In this document: piece after piece, positions 1-13,500 of the stretch
How positions within the stretch are numbered: position 1 is the stretch's first letter
Layout of the letters: every line of letters begins with the position of its first letter
Assembly (NCBI GenBank): GCA_039881145.1
Contig: JAYKKI010000006.1
Coordinates: 8,936,501-9,000,500, forward strand
Direction: 5' to 3'
DNA from: Druceiella hillmani
Taxonomy: Eukaryota > Arthropoda > Insecta > Lepidoptera > Hepialidae
DNA length: 64,000 bases
Program-made: the position numbers and the translations under genes
Notes under the pieces: generated by a model
What the model was told of the DNA's origin: nothing
What the model saw: only the letters and a program-made list of their open reading frames with translations
The model's database searches: none

Positions 1-544
1 ATGACCACAAATATTTTAATGGTAGTTACAATATATTTGTTGTTTATTCAAAAAATTACCGGAAGAGCACACAATTTTAGCGTATTTACGCAAAATCTTT
101 AAGTACAAGATTTTACCTTACGATTTGAAATTTGTTTTTGTTTTTTTTTCGCATTCCAGAACTATTAATTTTGTTGCTGATGGCATTACGACCATAACAG
201 TTGTATGGAATTATTATTTTGATGTATATACATTTGGGTTTTAATGCATGCTATTGGTATTGCCTTTATACTTGTATGTGAACCGGATCAAGCAACATCA
301 CGAAAATGTGTCAAAAAAGTAAGACGAATGAAATGGGAACAGTACCTCACGCATCAGGCGTCAGCGTGTAAACCTGTCAAGCTAATCATAAAGGTCACGA
401 TGTGCAGTCCTTGCGTCCAAATCGTGCGGTAAAATCTTGTGCTTAAAGATGTTGCGTAAATACGCTAAAATTGTGTGGACTTTCGGTAATTTTTTTAATA
501 AACAACAAATATATTGTAACTACCATTAAAATATTTGTGGTCAT
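1..544. mobile_element. Fold-back element with ~118-bp terminal inverted repeats
   Basis: Bases 1-118 are an inverted copy of about 428-544 with only a handful of mismatches. Both arms carry the words ATGACCACAAATATTTT and TAGCGTATTTACGC. The inner 310 bp are AT-rich and have no convincing coding frame. This is the layout of a non-autonomous DNA transposon (MITE or fold-back type). The left arm begins at the window edge, so the true outer end and any target-site duplication cannot be seen. It lies in what would be the second intron of the Gr-B pseudogene. Confidence 0.8.
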
Positions 545-613
545 ACAAGTGCCAATAACAAATAATGCTACTTACTAAGTAAGACTCAGTGCTTAGTCGC
601 GATCTTGTGATAT

Positions 614-625
<12 letters not shown>

Positions 626-662
<37 letters not shown>
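626..662. repeat. (AT)n microsatellite
   Basis: An uninterrupted AT dinucleotide run, flanked by CA-rich and GTGTGT stretches. The Tyr-Ile-rich reading frame over it is a repeat artefact. Confidence 0.95.
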
Positions 663-666
<4 letters not shown>

Positions 667-727
667 TGTGTGTGTTTATATATATTTTTACACATGTGTT
701 TATTCATGCACATATATATAATGATAC

Positions 728-1764
728 CTGAAATTCTAAAAAATTATTGACTACTGCCAATGCGTAGAGTAAACCTGTGACAACCTAGAAAAATAGCTGA
801 AACAAAAAATAAGCAATTAAACAAGTCATTACTGTTGTATTAAATGAGCTGAGGGGCAAAATATTTTTTTCTCTCTTATTTGTTTATGTGTTATGCAATA
901 CTAGGATTTTATAAATAATTTTGCATCAAATATTCATAATTTTTAAAATTGTAATACTTTAAAATTATAAATTTAAATAAATTAAATTATCAATGGATTA
1001 CCTGGACATTGAATGTAGAAGTTAATATATTACACACTTCCAACAATTTGTAGCTGACTTCAAATATATCCATAATTCTGATACATTCTTCCTCAACGTC
1101 ATCAGTTATATAAATCACGATATTGTTGGCAATATTGATACTAATTACATTATTTGCAATATTATTATTACTTTCCAGACGTTTCATTTCATCACTCAGT
1201 GCAAAAAAAAGGAAACTTTACTCTTTTGGCTGACTGCACAAAATAGAGGATTTCTGCGGTAAATACATAAAAATATTGAATACCACTTATTGTATTGATA
1301 ATATCGAATCTGAAAGATAAGTAAATATGCTAAAGAATTAATATGGCACTATGAAATACAAACATAAGTATCACCATTGTGAAATTAATTCTTTTCATGT
1401 TTATGTAAACTTCTGGTTTAATAATGAGTTTTAGTTTCGTGTCAATTTCGATTGTCCTTCTGCACATTGAGGTGAACAAATTTTGAGATAAAAAGTTAAT
1501 CCAGATTATATCAATGATAGTAGTAAATAAAATCATAAATTCCGTTATCATATGTATTATACCGGAAAAATTATTTCTAAAATAAAAATAAAATATTCGT
1601 GCAAACATGTAAAAAAAACCATTAAGAAGAACTTAAGTTTTATAATGGCGTTCATATTTATTAAATCGCAGTAAACAATCTTGTTTTGTAAGGAAAAATA
1701 CATGCACAACCGTAAAAGGATTAAGGCTATTTTTTATAGAATATTCTGTTTCGATATTCGCCGT
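728..1764 (-). pseudogene. Gr-B: insect gustatory receptor pseudogene (exons 1-2)
   Basis: A decayed paralogue of Gr-A. Exon 1 spans 1764-1002 (763 nt against 765 nt in Gr-A) and exon 2 spans 796-728. The translation follows Gr-A throughout: for example WINFLSQNLF matches WTNFLSQNLF, and KLLEVCNILTSTFNVQ matches KLLDVCDMLNAAFNIQ. Lesions seen: the start codon is ACG (1762-1764); a TAA (1633-1635) replaces a Cys codon; the frame is lost after about 1330 and recovered by about 1187; exon 2 carries a TAG (785-787) as its fourth codon. The exon 1 donor (CAG/GTAATC) and exon 2 donor (CAG/GTATCA) are both intact. Exons 3 and 4 would lie left of the window. Gr proteins are seven-pass membrane taste receptors; this copy cannot make one. 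Confidence 0.9.
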
Positions 1765-2409
1765 TGTTGCTGTCTATGCAACTGACTATTCCTTACTGTA
1801 GAGCCGATCGACCAACATATTTGTAACGGCCGTTTAGCTTAGCAATGCACTTATGATTAATGGAGAGGTTACTTTTAATATCTCTTTAACCCTGCTTTGT
1901 ATTACAATTTTTACATAAAGTTTTACTGTTGGGAAAGAAAGGTTTGAATTAATGTTTTGGTCAAAGGAAATAAACTAGATATCTCATGATATTAATTTTC
2001 TACCAAGGCAATAACCCGTTATATAAGAGCTGTACCTTATTCAACTTTGGATAGAGAGCAATACAAGTATTATTTGGCAGAAATACAATTCGATTATACC
2101 CGTAAATTTGAAGTCTATCTAAATTTGTTTTATGAAAATTTGCTTATTATAATATAATATTAAAATCAAGTTATAATATAGAAGATTTTTGAAAATGAGG
2201 AGAGTATTATTATTAAAAAATAACCTATCTCGATGCAATGAAATCCCAAATTAAAAAGAATATAATAAATATTTTTTGCCTTATTTCTAATGAGAAGAAT
2301 AAAAAAAATATATAACAGAAATTGGCTCAAACCCTCTGCAACGATTTGAGTCTATATGATATTTCTATTACCAATTTAACCATTGGCTAACGAGACACAT
2401 GAGATGTAT

Positions 2410-2514
2410 TACATACAATACGTTTACAGACAGATATATCAAGTGCAATACATACGGACAGATATATCAAATGCAATACTTACGGTCAGATATATCACGC
2501 GTAATGCGATAACT
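2410..2514. repeat. 28-bp tandem repeat, about 3 copies
   Basis: The core CAGATATATCA recurs at 2431, 2459 and 2487, a regular 28-bp period, with the linker AATGCAATAC-TACGG partly conserved. It is a small minisatellite with no coding role visible. Confidence 0.85.
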
Positions 2515-3780
2515 TAGTATAAGTTTCACAGCCGCAAAATAAGCCTCAAAATATAGCATAAATTTGTTTTTCGCAATTTCAAAGATTGATCTGAGAATAA
2601 CATTTTTCTAAATATTTAGGACGACATTGATAAAACTATATTATATAAACCAATGCAATTCTGGAAAAAAATATTAATTTTCTTAAAATAGTTGTAAAAT
2701 AATATTAATAGAAACAAATATTTTTGCCAGAACCAAATATATGCACTATTCCAAATTTAAAATTCCAACATAAACTTTTTCGAGAAAAATCATCATGGCC
2801 GACGGACAGGCAGACGAACACATGAGTGATCTAATAAAAGTTAGTCTTTTTTGCAATACGGAATCAGGGATATAATTTCGAAAAATATAAATTAAATAAA
2901 AAATAGTAAAATCAAAAACTATAAACTTTTAATTATCCATGCTAACATAATACAGAACATAGTCTAGATAAATATTTATGGTGTACGTTATATATATTGA
3001 TGAATGGTATATTTAACACCATATCGATTCAACATTAATTTCATTAATATGGGCCGAAAGAAACCATTTCTGGCAAGCTCGGTTCTCAGTTATATTTGGC
3101 ACTGTTGATAATTCTGCAATAGTACTAGGAGTGAATTTAGGCTTCCAATTCATTAGAAAATTTGTTCATGGACCCATCAATAGTTCTGTGTCTTCAGTGT
3201 GTGTCAATAAACCATCGTATCTCAGAAAAGAATACTATTAAAATTTAACACTTTTGTTTATTACAAATTCTTTTGATTTCTACATATGCGTATTGAAATT
3301 CTCAGTTTCAATAAATTGATGGACTGTGAGAAAAAAAAATGTTGTTGCTGTTTTTGCCACAGATTTACACAGTCTACATTAGTAAAATCGATTTTTTTTA
3401 AATATTACCTACAAGCCGTCGAATCTGCTACGTTGGTGGCGATAAGACTTTAAAATAATGAATACATGGTTTTAACCGTCTTTTCGTCTTTCATATAATT
3501 TTTGATACGGGCACATAGCTTGTGTTCATGGTCTTCGAATTCTGATAAATTCTTTCTACTGTCTGAAGGTTCTATCGCATCTAGAATCTTTGCTTCGCGA
3601 CCACGTTTAAAATCCATCATCATGCTGACGTGTAAAATTTTATTTCCATTAATGCAGGACTTATAAAGGATAAATTCAGTACGCAACGCAAAAAAAAACA
3701 ACTTCATTGATAAAAAGAAAATAAATTTTATTGCAATACAGTCGAAATGTATACATTTTTTATGATAATTTTAAACTACA

Positions 3781-3861
3781 GAAGTACTAAAGTACTCCTT
3801 GCATTCGGAGTACTAAACGCTACGGAGTACATTACGAAGTACTAAAGTACTCCTTGCATTC
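3781..3861. repeat. Direct repeat pair, 26 bp, 55-bp period
   Basis: The 26-bp word starting GAAGTACTAAAGTACTCC occurs at 3781-3806 and again at 3836-3861, with further AGTACT-type words between. AGTACT is itself palindromic, so the stretch is dense in small dyads. Not coding. Confidence 0.85.
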
Positions 3862-4373
3862 ATGTGGTTTGAGTTGAATCAAAATCAGCGGAATGGGAAG
3901 TGAGTAAAAATTAAAATTTATTAAAATATTTATTGGTTTTAAAAGTAAAACCAGTAAACAGGATGTCGTTTTTTTAAATGTTGTACAAGCAATAAAACAT
4001 TAAAATTTTGTTCCGGTCGAATAGACTTATTAGAAAAAGTGCTTGGTTTAATTTTAATACTCTCATAATATATTCTAGGATCGTGTTTGTATCGTGTAAA
4101 GTCTAAATAGGATCAACAATAGTTTTGATCTTTTGGTTTGCCTAAATAACACATAAGAAGAATAAAAATAACAAGAATACAAGTACGAATAGAATTCGCA
4201 CGACGAGTATTCCGTACAAATTAAGCAGTTTATCTTTCAGAGCCATAAATGTTTGTCAATATCTCAAAAACTAAAGAACATTTAAGCTATTTAATGTAAT
4301 ATTTCATAGAATGAAAGAAATTTAGTTGTATTCATTTCCTCAATTAATTTCTCATGTGAATATTTTTGGCTGA

Positions 4374-4420
4374 AAAATATTGAAATACATGTGGCTGACC
4401 CATATGTATTTCAATATTTT
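4374..4420. repeat. Perfect hairpin, 17-bp arms
   Basis: AAAATATTGAAATACAT at 4374-4390 is the exact reverse complement of 4404-4420, with a 13-nt loop. It sits in copy 1 of the segmental duplication and has no counterpart in copy 2. Confidence 0.85.
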
Positions 4421-4569
4421 ATCTTAACTTAATAATTTACGTTAAACGGTGTCTGTAAATGATTTTAACAGATGATGGAAGACGAATAGATGGAAAGACA
4501 CATGAGTTATGTCTTGTTTTATTTTGAGGATGTGTATAAGGTGACCAATAAACTGAATGTCAATTTGGA

Positions 4570-7500
4570 GGTACATTTATTGGGCTCTTATTATAATTTA
4601 GATCTTTTTATTTAGCGCGTTGTGTCTTGTGGCTGTCATAGTTATAGTTCTATTTATAATTTATGAGAAAATTAGGTAACGTCTTGTTGACAAACCATTT
4701 GTATGATTACTTTACCAAGTATTCGATAAAGGAACGGATCTCTTTATACTGTAATTAATTACACTGCAACAAATTACTGATGAACATATAAACTTCTGTT
4801 TTAATTATACATATCATACGTGATTTCCAAACTCTTGTAAAGGAGCTGTTGTAATTAGGTGTATTTCTACATTAATGGCGGGTCCAAAATTTTCCAACAA
4901 AATTTTGAAAAAAATCAGTAAGCTAATCAATCTGCGTACGTCAATTGATCAACATTGTACAAATTGTTCAGTTTTTTCTTTCGTTTATGTTGCATTTTTT
5001 GTCTTCTTTAATAGAAAGGATAGGAGAAATCATAACTATACCTAGGCATTGGGTACCAAAAGAGGTTTCAAATGAAGTGCCTTCAAAATACACAATACTA
5101 AACAATACTGAAGGAATTTACCAACTTTGCGGTGTAATTTGCTACTTTCATCAAACTTTGTTATACAATTTCCATTAGTGCGCGACATATTACAGGTTAT
5201 CAATATAAAAAAATAAAGAGACAAACAGTAACTGACAAACTCAATTGTGATGAAAATATCTAAGGGTTGTGGTCTCAGTTACAGTATATTAAAAAGAAAA
5301 TTCACAATATTTTATGAAATTTGCACAAATTTGCCAAAGCTAAATTGGTTAAGAAAAGCTAATCTTATAGGAAGCACGCAACCTATAAATATCACATTAG
5401 CACGTCACTAATACATAGCTATCGATAATTTTATAAATGTTTCGTTTAGTGTTTCAAGAAACGCCATATATTTATCATTTATTTCAGCATGAACTTTTTA
5501 TTATCACACTTGGGAGATTTTTGCTCTCACTTTCTTTCAAAATTAGGACTGATGATGCTAAATGCTAACGAAGTCTTATTTTGTTCTTATTTGTATTCAG
5601 CTGCCCAGAAAACAAATTATCTTCCTGCAGCACTCTCTCTCGTTTGTGCGCCGATTATCGTAGTTTTGCAAAGTTGCCTTCGGCCTTGATTGATTTCTTT
5701 TTAATTTTTGGATAATTAATTAGTAATTTTACGAAATTGCATAGAAATTCACAACTAGTCTTTAGTTAGTTGCAAACTACTACTACGTTATTACCAAGTG
5801 TTGCATAGTGGAACAAGCAATTGTTATAATTTTGTCTCGTCCATTCAACCGTCTATCCAAACCCTTGTCGTACGTAGCCTTACAGATTATGTATTTGTAG
5901 GCCGAATTGTCCCAATTTTGCGCACAGTTATGTCATTAGAGATATCAAACAATTTATTGTAAAATATCTATTAAAAGTTATAATACCTTCTCATGTAAAT
6001 AATGTGAGGAAAATATTTCAACTTTGGTTTTTACAGAGACATTGAAAATCAATTTTTATTGCCAAATTCTAATTCTCGTTTACAAAAGATTATGCTTCAA
6101 ATTTATGTACAATATGATGCCCCCCATTTAAATCCATTAAAATCTCAAAAGAATTCTAGTGTTTTAATAGTAAATTGTCAACGGAAGTCTTGTTTAATCA
6201 AAAGCCAATTCGAATCAAATAAAGTTAAAATAATGTTAGCACAAGTTAAGTTAAACAAACATTAACTAACAATATTCATTGATGATTTGAAACAAAGTTG
6301 ATATTATTGACAATTTCAAGTCAGTAGTTTGAATTTATGTATTTGAAATATTTAATTTTTAAATTAGATAGCTATTAAAACTTACCTTTCTACGAGTATC
6401 AATAACAATTAACATGGATATTAAATGCCAAATGAAAAATAAAAAATGAAATGAAAAACACGATTTGCTCAATAAATTTCCATGAATATGGTGCATACAT
6501 ATGTATTTCACAATGTACGTAAACCGTTGATCTGAACTTTGCAGGTAACTAAACCCGTTTCAAAAATAACAATTTTTAGCTTCATTTAAATAAATTACTT
6601 AGGTCTTTCGCGTTCTATTCGAATAGTTTTCGAAATGAATGTCACTCCCAATATTCATCAATATATTTCAACATTTCATGTGTATAATTATAAATTAATT
6701 TAGTTTCTTTCTATTGCTTAATATTTTCTTTTTATCATATAATCAATATATCCAATTTCAGCTTTATTTTTATTCAGTTATAGCAATTAACGTTACTTTA
6801 AATAAATACATCAATAACATTTATGTAACAAGAGCTTTATAAAACATTTTTATTCCAGAATATTATCATATGACTTAATAAATATTAATGTTATTTGATT
6901 ACTATTTTGGTTAATTCAACAAGTATCAAAGGTATTGATTTTTCCATTAAACGCAATAAATTATACATTGAACGCTGTCAAACGACCCTTGCAATCTTAA
7001 AACATATAAATAACTTATATTTATTTAGATATATCAAAAATAGTTATACGTTATTGGCTCGGTCAAATTCAGTGTCTAATTTGGGTCACCAGAACTCATT
7101 ATATTCTCTTTACTATGACAGAATAAAAATCTATCCGAAACTTAATTATTAACTGATCATCTTGTAAGGTAAAATTGTTAGGGGAATTAGTTGTTTTAGA
7201 TTTTGGACCTTAGATATTTTACTAATTTGGTACATTTTTATTGCATTTGCAAGGAGACTTTTCTACAATTTTTATATATTTCTTAAAATAGATAATTACA
7301 TGTTTTACGAAACGTATATTCCGTTGATAATTTTGGGGAGTGTCACGTAGGTAACAATTACTTTTTTATTATATTTGTATATTTGCATCGCTATGATTAA
7401 TTTTGTGTCACGTGAAACTAAAGAAATATTATTCGATTTATTTGCATAATTCACATTTATATGACGTCTTACTTGAAGTTGAACCGATAGACGCCGCAAA

Positions 7501-10500
7501 TATATGTTTGTAGTATCAATTAATTTTGAAGGGAGCTTTTCTGAATAACAAAAAATAAATATCATTTACTAAATTTAAACATGTCACATAACCTATTTTG
7601 ATGATCATTGCAACCACGGTACTGACCGAAGTAGGAAGACAATTGGTAGATTTACAAATTCAACATTGACTCATTCTGATGAGAGTGTTTAAATGTTATT
7701 GAAAGTATGTATGTGGAGTTAACATTTTTACCCATTAACATTTGAAACAAACTTAAGTGATTTATGAGATTTTTTTGCAGCAGGAATATTCAAATAAAAA
7801 TATTTTGTAACTTGAGTTATATATGAATTTAATATTTGCAATAACGTTGAATTATCTGTTGATGGCTATCACGAATATTGTGGTATCATATTGAGTTTTT
7901 TTATACGATCTCGTTGCCACTCTGCTTCAATGTTAAATAGTCGATAGCATTAGTCCACACGATAAATAAACAATTTTCACGTGCCAGACTACGCACATTT
8001 AAAGTTCCTGTAAAACTGCGTGCAAAATTAATTTCTTGATTTTTTCTGCTTGAAGAAGATGATGCGACCAATTTGTTGACTTAAGTGAGAGCGATGTATG
8101 AGATTTTATATCCAAAAGAATTTCGTTAAATGCGGAAGAAGTTGAATACTTGTATATCAACTTGGAACAAGAGGAATAAATTTAGTGAACAAAGGTATTA
8201 AATCATGTTTTAGCCAAAGAACAAAACATATACAAATATGTATTCCCGTCCACCAAATATTCAAATATACAACAAAATCTTATCACCGACATAACATCAC
8301 GTTAAAAATGCAAAGGAATCGTGAGAAAATTTCTCTGGATTCAAGTTGAAATGGTTTTTGAAAAAAAAAACTAAATATTGTGACGGTTGTTGTCGACATC
8401 GAGGAGAAGTATGCAAAGTTTGCTCGGGTATATTTGACTCGGGCGCCCAACTAGTATTGTAATAAAATCTTCATTTGATGGAAAAATTATAAGCAATATT
8501 ATTTTCATTATATTTATATATACTAAATGAGAAAAAGTTGTCATAAATGCACTTATATTTAAATTATTTTAAGAATTATGATATCTCTGTGTAATGTCGC
8601 GTATAAAGCTAAAAATTAAAGGTCTTGGTTACTAGTTTAAGTGTACGAATTTGTCCATTGATTCTTTAAACAAAACGCTGTTATAAGTTGCAAGAAGGGT
8701 CTGAGAAAAGATTGTTTTAGTTCCCCGTACCATATAAATCTCATTTTTTTAACATTTCTGCAATTCTACGATTTAACCATTACATATTTAAATAGAGTTA
8801 AATATTCGATATAATTGCAGTTTTAAATAATGTGACAGACAGAAGGGCTTGATAATAATGAGGTTAAATTTTCTATACATAAGTTGTCAGCTAACAAAGG
8901 TGAAAACTGAGAAATAGCTTACCAGACTAACTGATCGTACGTCAGCTAGGACAGACTCTAGTTTCCTGTTTAGGACAGACCTGTTTCGTGATACTAATGG
9001 AAACATAAATATAATTTTGTCACGAATTATTAAATAGAATTTTTATTAATTTTCCTCATTGCTTAACTCGAAAAACATCTGTTGTATTGAACGCCTCGGA
9101 GTATTGATTGCAATGCGTACTTTACGTCGGTGCCGTGTTTTCTGGAACTAGATTTTATTGTCAACCGCATTTCTTTCAGAAAAAAAAGTTGAGTTAAAAT
9201 AAACTTATTAAAAAAAATAATGAAAATTTAATTTTTTAATTTCTTTGCAAATTATTGACACGGCATTCCTATAAACGAATTCGAAGTTTTGTATGCTTGA
9301 CATTATTCATTAAAAACGATAAACACATTCATTCCCTGTAACCTTCTAACATTTCATTACCATATCACTGAAACCTATCAGAAAGTCCACAGGATCCTAG
9401 GATTTTGTCATGCGGCATTTCCATAGTGTATTGTGACCTTGTTTAATTCTTTAATCCGAAGTATCCTTGAAACTAACGCAGTCATCTGTTTTCCATATGA
9501 AGCAACTTGTACACTTATATTGGAGAAAGTATTAAAGACATTTTATGGATTTCTATATAAAAAATATATGGGTACTATCTTCATTTGTTTCGTTCGGATT
9601 TTATATTGGGCATGGTCGGATCAATGGAACTCCGACAGGAATCGCTTACGATCTTTCTTTTTTTTTGTAAATTATTGCATGATTATATTGACAACCTTCG
9701 ACCTTGGTTTGGGTAAAGGTTTATACTTCTGACTTTTGGACGAGAGGTTGGAGTCATAGTTTATTTCATCTGCCTAGAACGCGCACGAATATCCTCCAGT
9801 GTCCATCAGTTTTTAATACAATCAACGATATATTGCGAGACATGCCAAATCTAGATATCTGTTTCTGCTCAACTGCCCGCTTTAGGAATGCGATTATGGC
9901 GTTTCTTTATAGTTCACATTTGAAAGTTGCTTTATGTTTAATTCCTATTAATATGTGTTTTATTTTTTTTTTATTAATTATTATTTATATCCTTATGTTT
10001 AATGTCAGTACTTGTATTTTAAGTATTTGCACATGTCCTGAACTTTCGGATAATCTGTAAGTTGGACATGGAGTTTTTATTATAAAAAAATAATAAATTC
10101 TAGATGAAATTAATAAAACAAACTAATTCCAAATTTATAAATTAATCGGCACAAATATTAATTTACTCCCACTAGGTACCATAATAAAAGAAAATTACTC
10201 TCACTAGGTACTGTAGTATGTAATTTTTTTGATATTTTTCATCATATCTATGTAAACGTAATAAATATATACATAACAATGCCAAATTTTAACTTTGTAT
10301 CACTAATAGTCAACGAGTAAAGCAGCTGTGATATATAGGTGGACAGACTGACTTGGCGAAATTATAAGGGTTGTTAGTTTGGCAATAGAGTCCCAAAAAG
10401 TTGAAGAGCACTATTTATTAATTCATCTTAGGAACCGGGTAAAAAGTAATTCTGAAAGGCAGTGCTCTTATTTCGAAATGTATAGTTACGGGCGGTGGAA

Positions 10501-13500
10501 ATCATGCCGCATTTTCCGAATACACGAATACACACTTCCTTTGCTTATATGGAAACGAATACGACAAAAGCACCGCAATAAGATCTAATATAATCGCTAT
10601 AATTTGTCTACTCTATTCGCGTATGCTCCCAAAAATTCAATTTTTTCATAATTTTAGATTAAGGAGTTTCAGGAATAAGACTTTTGACAAAATTTTCAAT
10701 ATAATTCTGAATTATTATTTTCGAGGTCCATATTATTAAACATTTTAAACGGCACGCTTTAGTATACATGGAATTAAAAAAATGTTGTAGTGTCTAATTT
10801 GAAAAAGGTATATGATAAAACAAAATAAACGAGCCACTTAAGGAGGTATAAAAAGGAAGATAACCAAGGAAGCAATTATTTTGAACGGAGGAATACGAAT
10901 ATGTCGGGATTGAGGGATATAACAGTCAATAAAAGCTGCTTATATTGCTTAAGCAAAAAATGACGTGACGACAATGAATAGATTGAAAGAAAATATAGGT
11001 TTCTAGTTCCTATAATAATGAAAATACGCGACCTATATATAACTTTAGTATAATTAGAAGAAATATGGCATACTCATAAAATACATTTATAAGGATAAAT
11101 TAAGGAGAAATGTGGTTTAGTCCTCCTCTTAAGTATGTTACGTATAAGGTAAATTATGTAGTAAAAGAATAGACTAATTCGATTTAGATGGGCTTCAATT
11201 TGTTACAAGTCTGAAAATTTCGATTTCGCATATCACATCCCATTTTCTAATTGCCATTAAGTATACACAGATACTCAAAATCAGAAAGATAATCTTCAGA
11301 ACATTCAACGTCGTTTTTTCTATTTCTAGGTTAGCGAATAATAGAAATTATATCGTTACTCGTTTTATGGTAGATTTCTGTGAAATTCTCTTGGCCAAAA
11401 TACTATTTTAAATAACGACGACGCAATATAGCAATAATAGCAGAGATGACCCGTAGGTTAGGTACACAACACCAAAATGGCATCACTCTGATACGAAATC
11501 AAACGACTTGTAATCACTTTTGTAAATGTACAATAGGTGATCAAATTAGAATAAACCTTTACAACTGCTAACCATTTAATTAAACAATTCCACATTGGTA
11601 TTTTGAGGCTCGCCCGCAGCCCTACAAGGTCTGTTTAATTTGATATGCTAGTTATACGGCGCTAATATTGAGGTACGGTGGTTAACCCAATTGTCGTAAC
11701 GTATTTTTCTCTAGATAATATTTTATCTATGTTTTAGTAATAAGTTTGGCACAATTTTTCATAACACAATAGTAATAAATATGTAATAGATAACATTGCA
11801 TTTGTAATGTGATAAATAAAAAAATAAATGTAACTTGCATACGTATGCGTGTGGAAATAGTCATCATTTATTGACATGTAAAAGAGTGAGCATAATATTA
11901 ACATTTGTAATTTTCAGTACATTAAGAATAGAACAGATTTAAATAAAAAACTTAATAAAATTATTAGTACAAATTCTAAGTGTGACAAAGTTTACATAGT
12001 AATATATAGAAATATTAGCTTACTTTAAGCGCTACCTTGGCTAAGTCATAGTTTCCAATTTGGCGTATTTTTAATGATATTTTTTTTTTAGTACCTTTTG
12101 ATTTTTTATGCTGATCTATTTATATCGTTTGAAAGCAGTAAGTAACTTTACAGCAACTCGTTTTTCCATAATTTAAACTTTGACCTTTTGTGAAATGGAG
12201 ACTTGTTTCTCGTGAATATTTCCATTAATATTTATATCAATACATTTTGTAACATGTTTAACCAAAAAAAACTAAACCTTTCAACTAATATCCCGCGTGA
12301 TCGAAAATATTTTCTTATGACAAACTTGTATCCTTCAAAGTGTTTAAAAAAATATGTTTTGTGTTTTTGCTTTAAAGGAATATGCGATGTCAAATTTAAG
12401 TTTTCAACCTGAACAATTGAACAACCTGAATGTATCACCAACGGCCGTCATGAACGTGTCGATGAATGCGCGTGTGGTTTTTTGAAGACTATTATTTCTC
12501 TCTTTTTACCTATATAAAACTAAAAATTACTAAATATTAAATGTACCCTATTTTCTACGCGACTCTTGCCACACGCCTATTTCAATCTGACGAATTCATT
12601 CGCATCTTCCAATCCGTGATTTATAATTTTACGAAGGGCAGACGATGTTAATAATTTCCCGGATGTTAATAATTTACTTATTCATTTAATTTGTTAAGTA
12701 TCCAGTAGATACCACATAATAATATAACGAAACAGTGGGAAAGGGTGCTCGTGATTTAAAATTTATATAAACTTTCTATGAAACCCATGTATTAACTACT
12801 TGTTTGTAGATTGAGGATTGCAATAACGATTTAACTGCATTTTTAAGTAGCCTTTAGGTTTGAATCTAATTTAACGTACAAATCAATCGCTGGTCACACG
12901 CGGGCGAAGTCACGGCAAGTTAATTACATGGAAAATAATTGGTCCTACGGAACTAGTTTCATGTTTATGTTTATTTCCATTGGTACTTACGTAATAGTGG
13001 TAATTATATTTCTAATTCAACTAAAATGTTTATACCCACGCCACCAGTGAAATGGTCATCAATAAGGACCCCTGACACTTAAAGAGAGTCCATTTATTCA
13101 CCCCCGTCCTTGATTACCTGATATATTTTTTATTTACACGTGTTTCACTCGTAGATGTACTCATAATTTATCAGAATTTGATGGAGTGCCTAATCGATAA
13201 ATCGAGTTCCGGTCATTCATAAGATTACCTTGCCATTTAATCCGTAAAATAATTGCTTCAATTTCAGTCACTATTAATTTAACTATAATTGACAAGTCGT
13301 AGAAATTTTAACATATCCCCATTTTAATTATATTTATTATTTTAAATCGAAAATTTAATTTCCATCATTCGTTGCAAAGCGAAAATATGTTTACATGTAT
13401 GATGAGCTATATGTATGATGAACTATTACATATTTCATTTCACAATACATAAAATGAATAACGAGCTATTAGTAATAAATCAAATCAACACTGTCCCTTA

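Larger units (their letters stand above)
740..4560. repeat. Segmental duplication, copy 1 (with 23090-26890)
   Basis: Besides the Gr exons, the upstream DNA aligns colinearly with 23090-26890 at an offset of about 22.3 kb. Matching pairs include 2795-2840 with 25145-25190 (CAGAC-type motif, then a TTATAAGGGTT-like word), 3040-3185 with 25425-25530 (ending GTTCATGGACCCATC against GTTCATGGACTCATC), 4080-4150 with 26118-26195 (GTGTAAAGTCT and AACACATAA shared) and 4245-4300 with 26303-26350 (GTTTATCTT shared). Divergence is high, so the duplication is old. Some pieces present in copy 2, such as 26450-26720, have no visible counterpart here. Confidence 0.75.

Noticed and set aside
9433..10060. 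Two overlapping plus-strand frames of 99 and 118 codons
   Set aside because: No recognised domain, no start or splice context, Phe/Ile/Leu-rich composition as expected by chance in AT-rich DNA.
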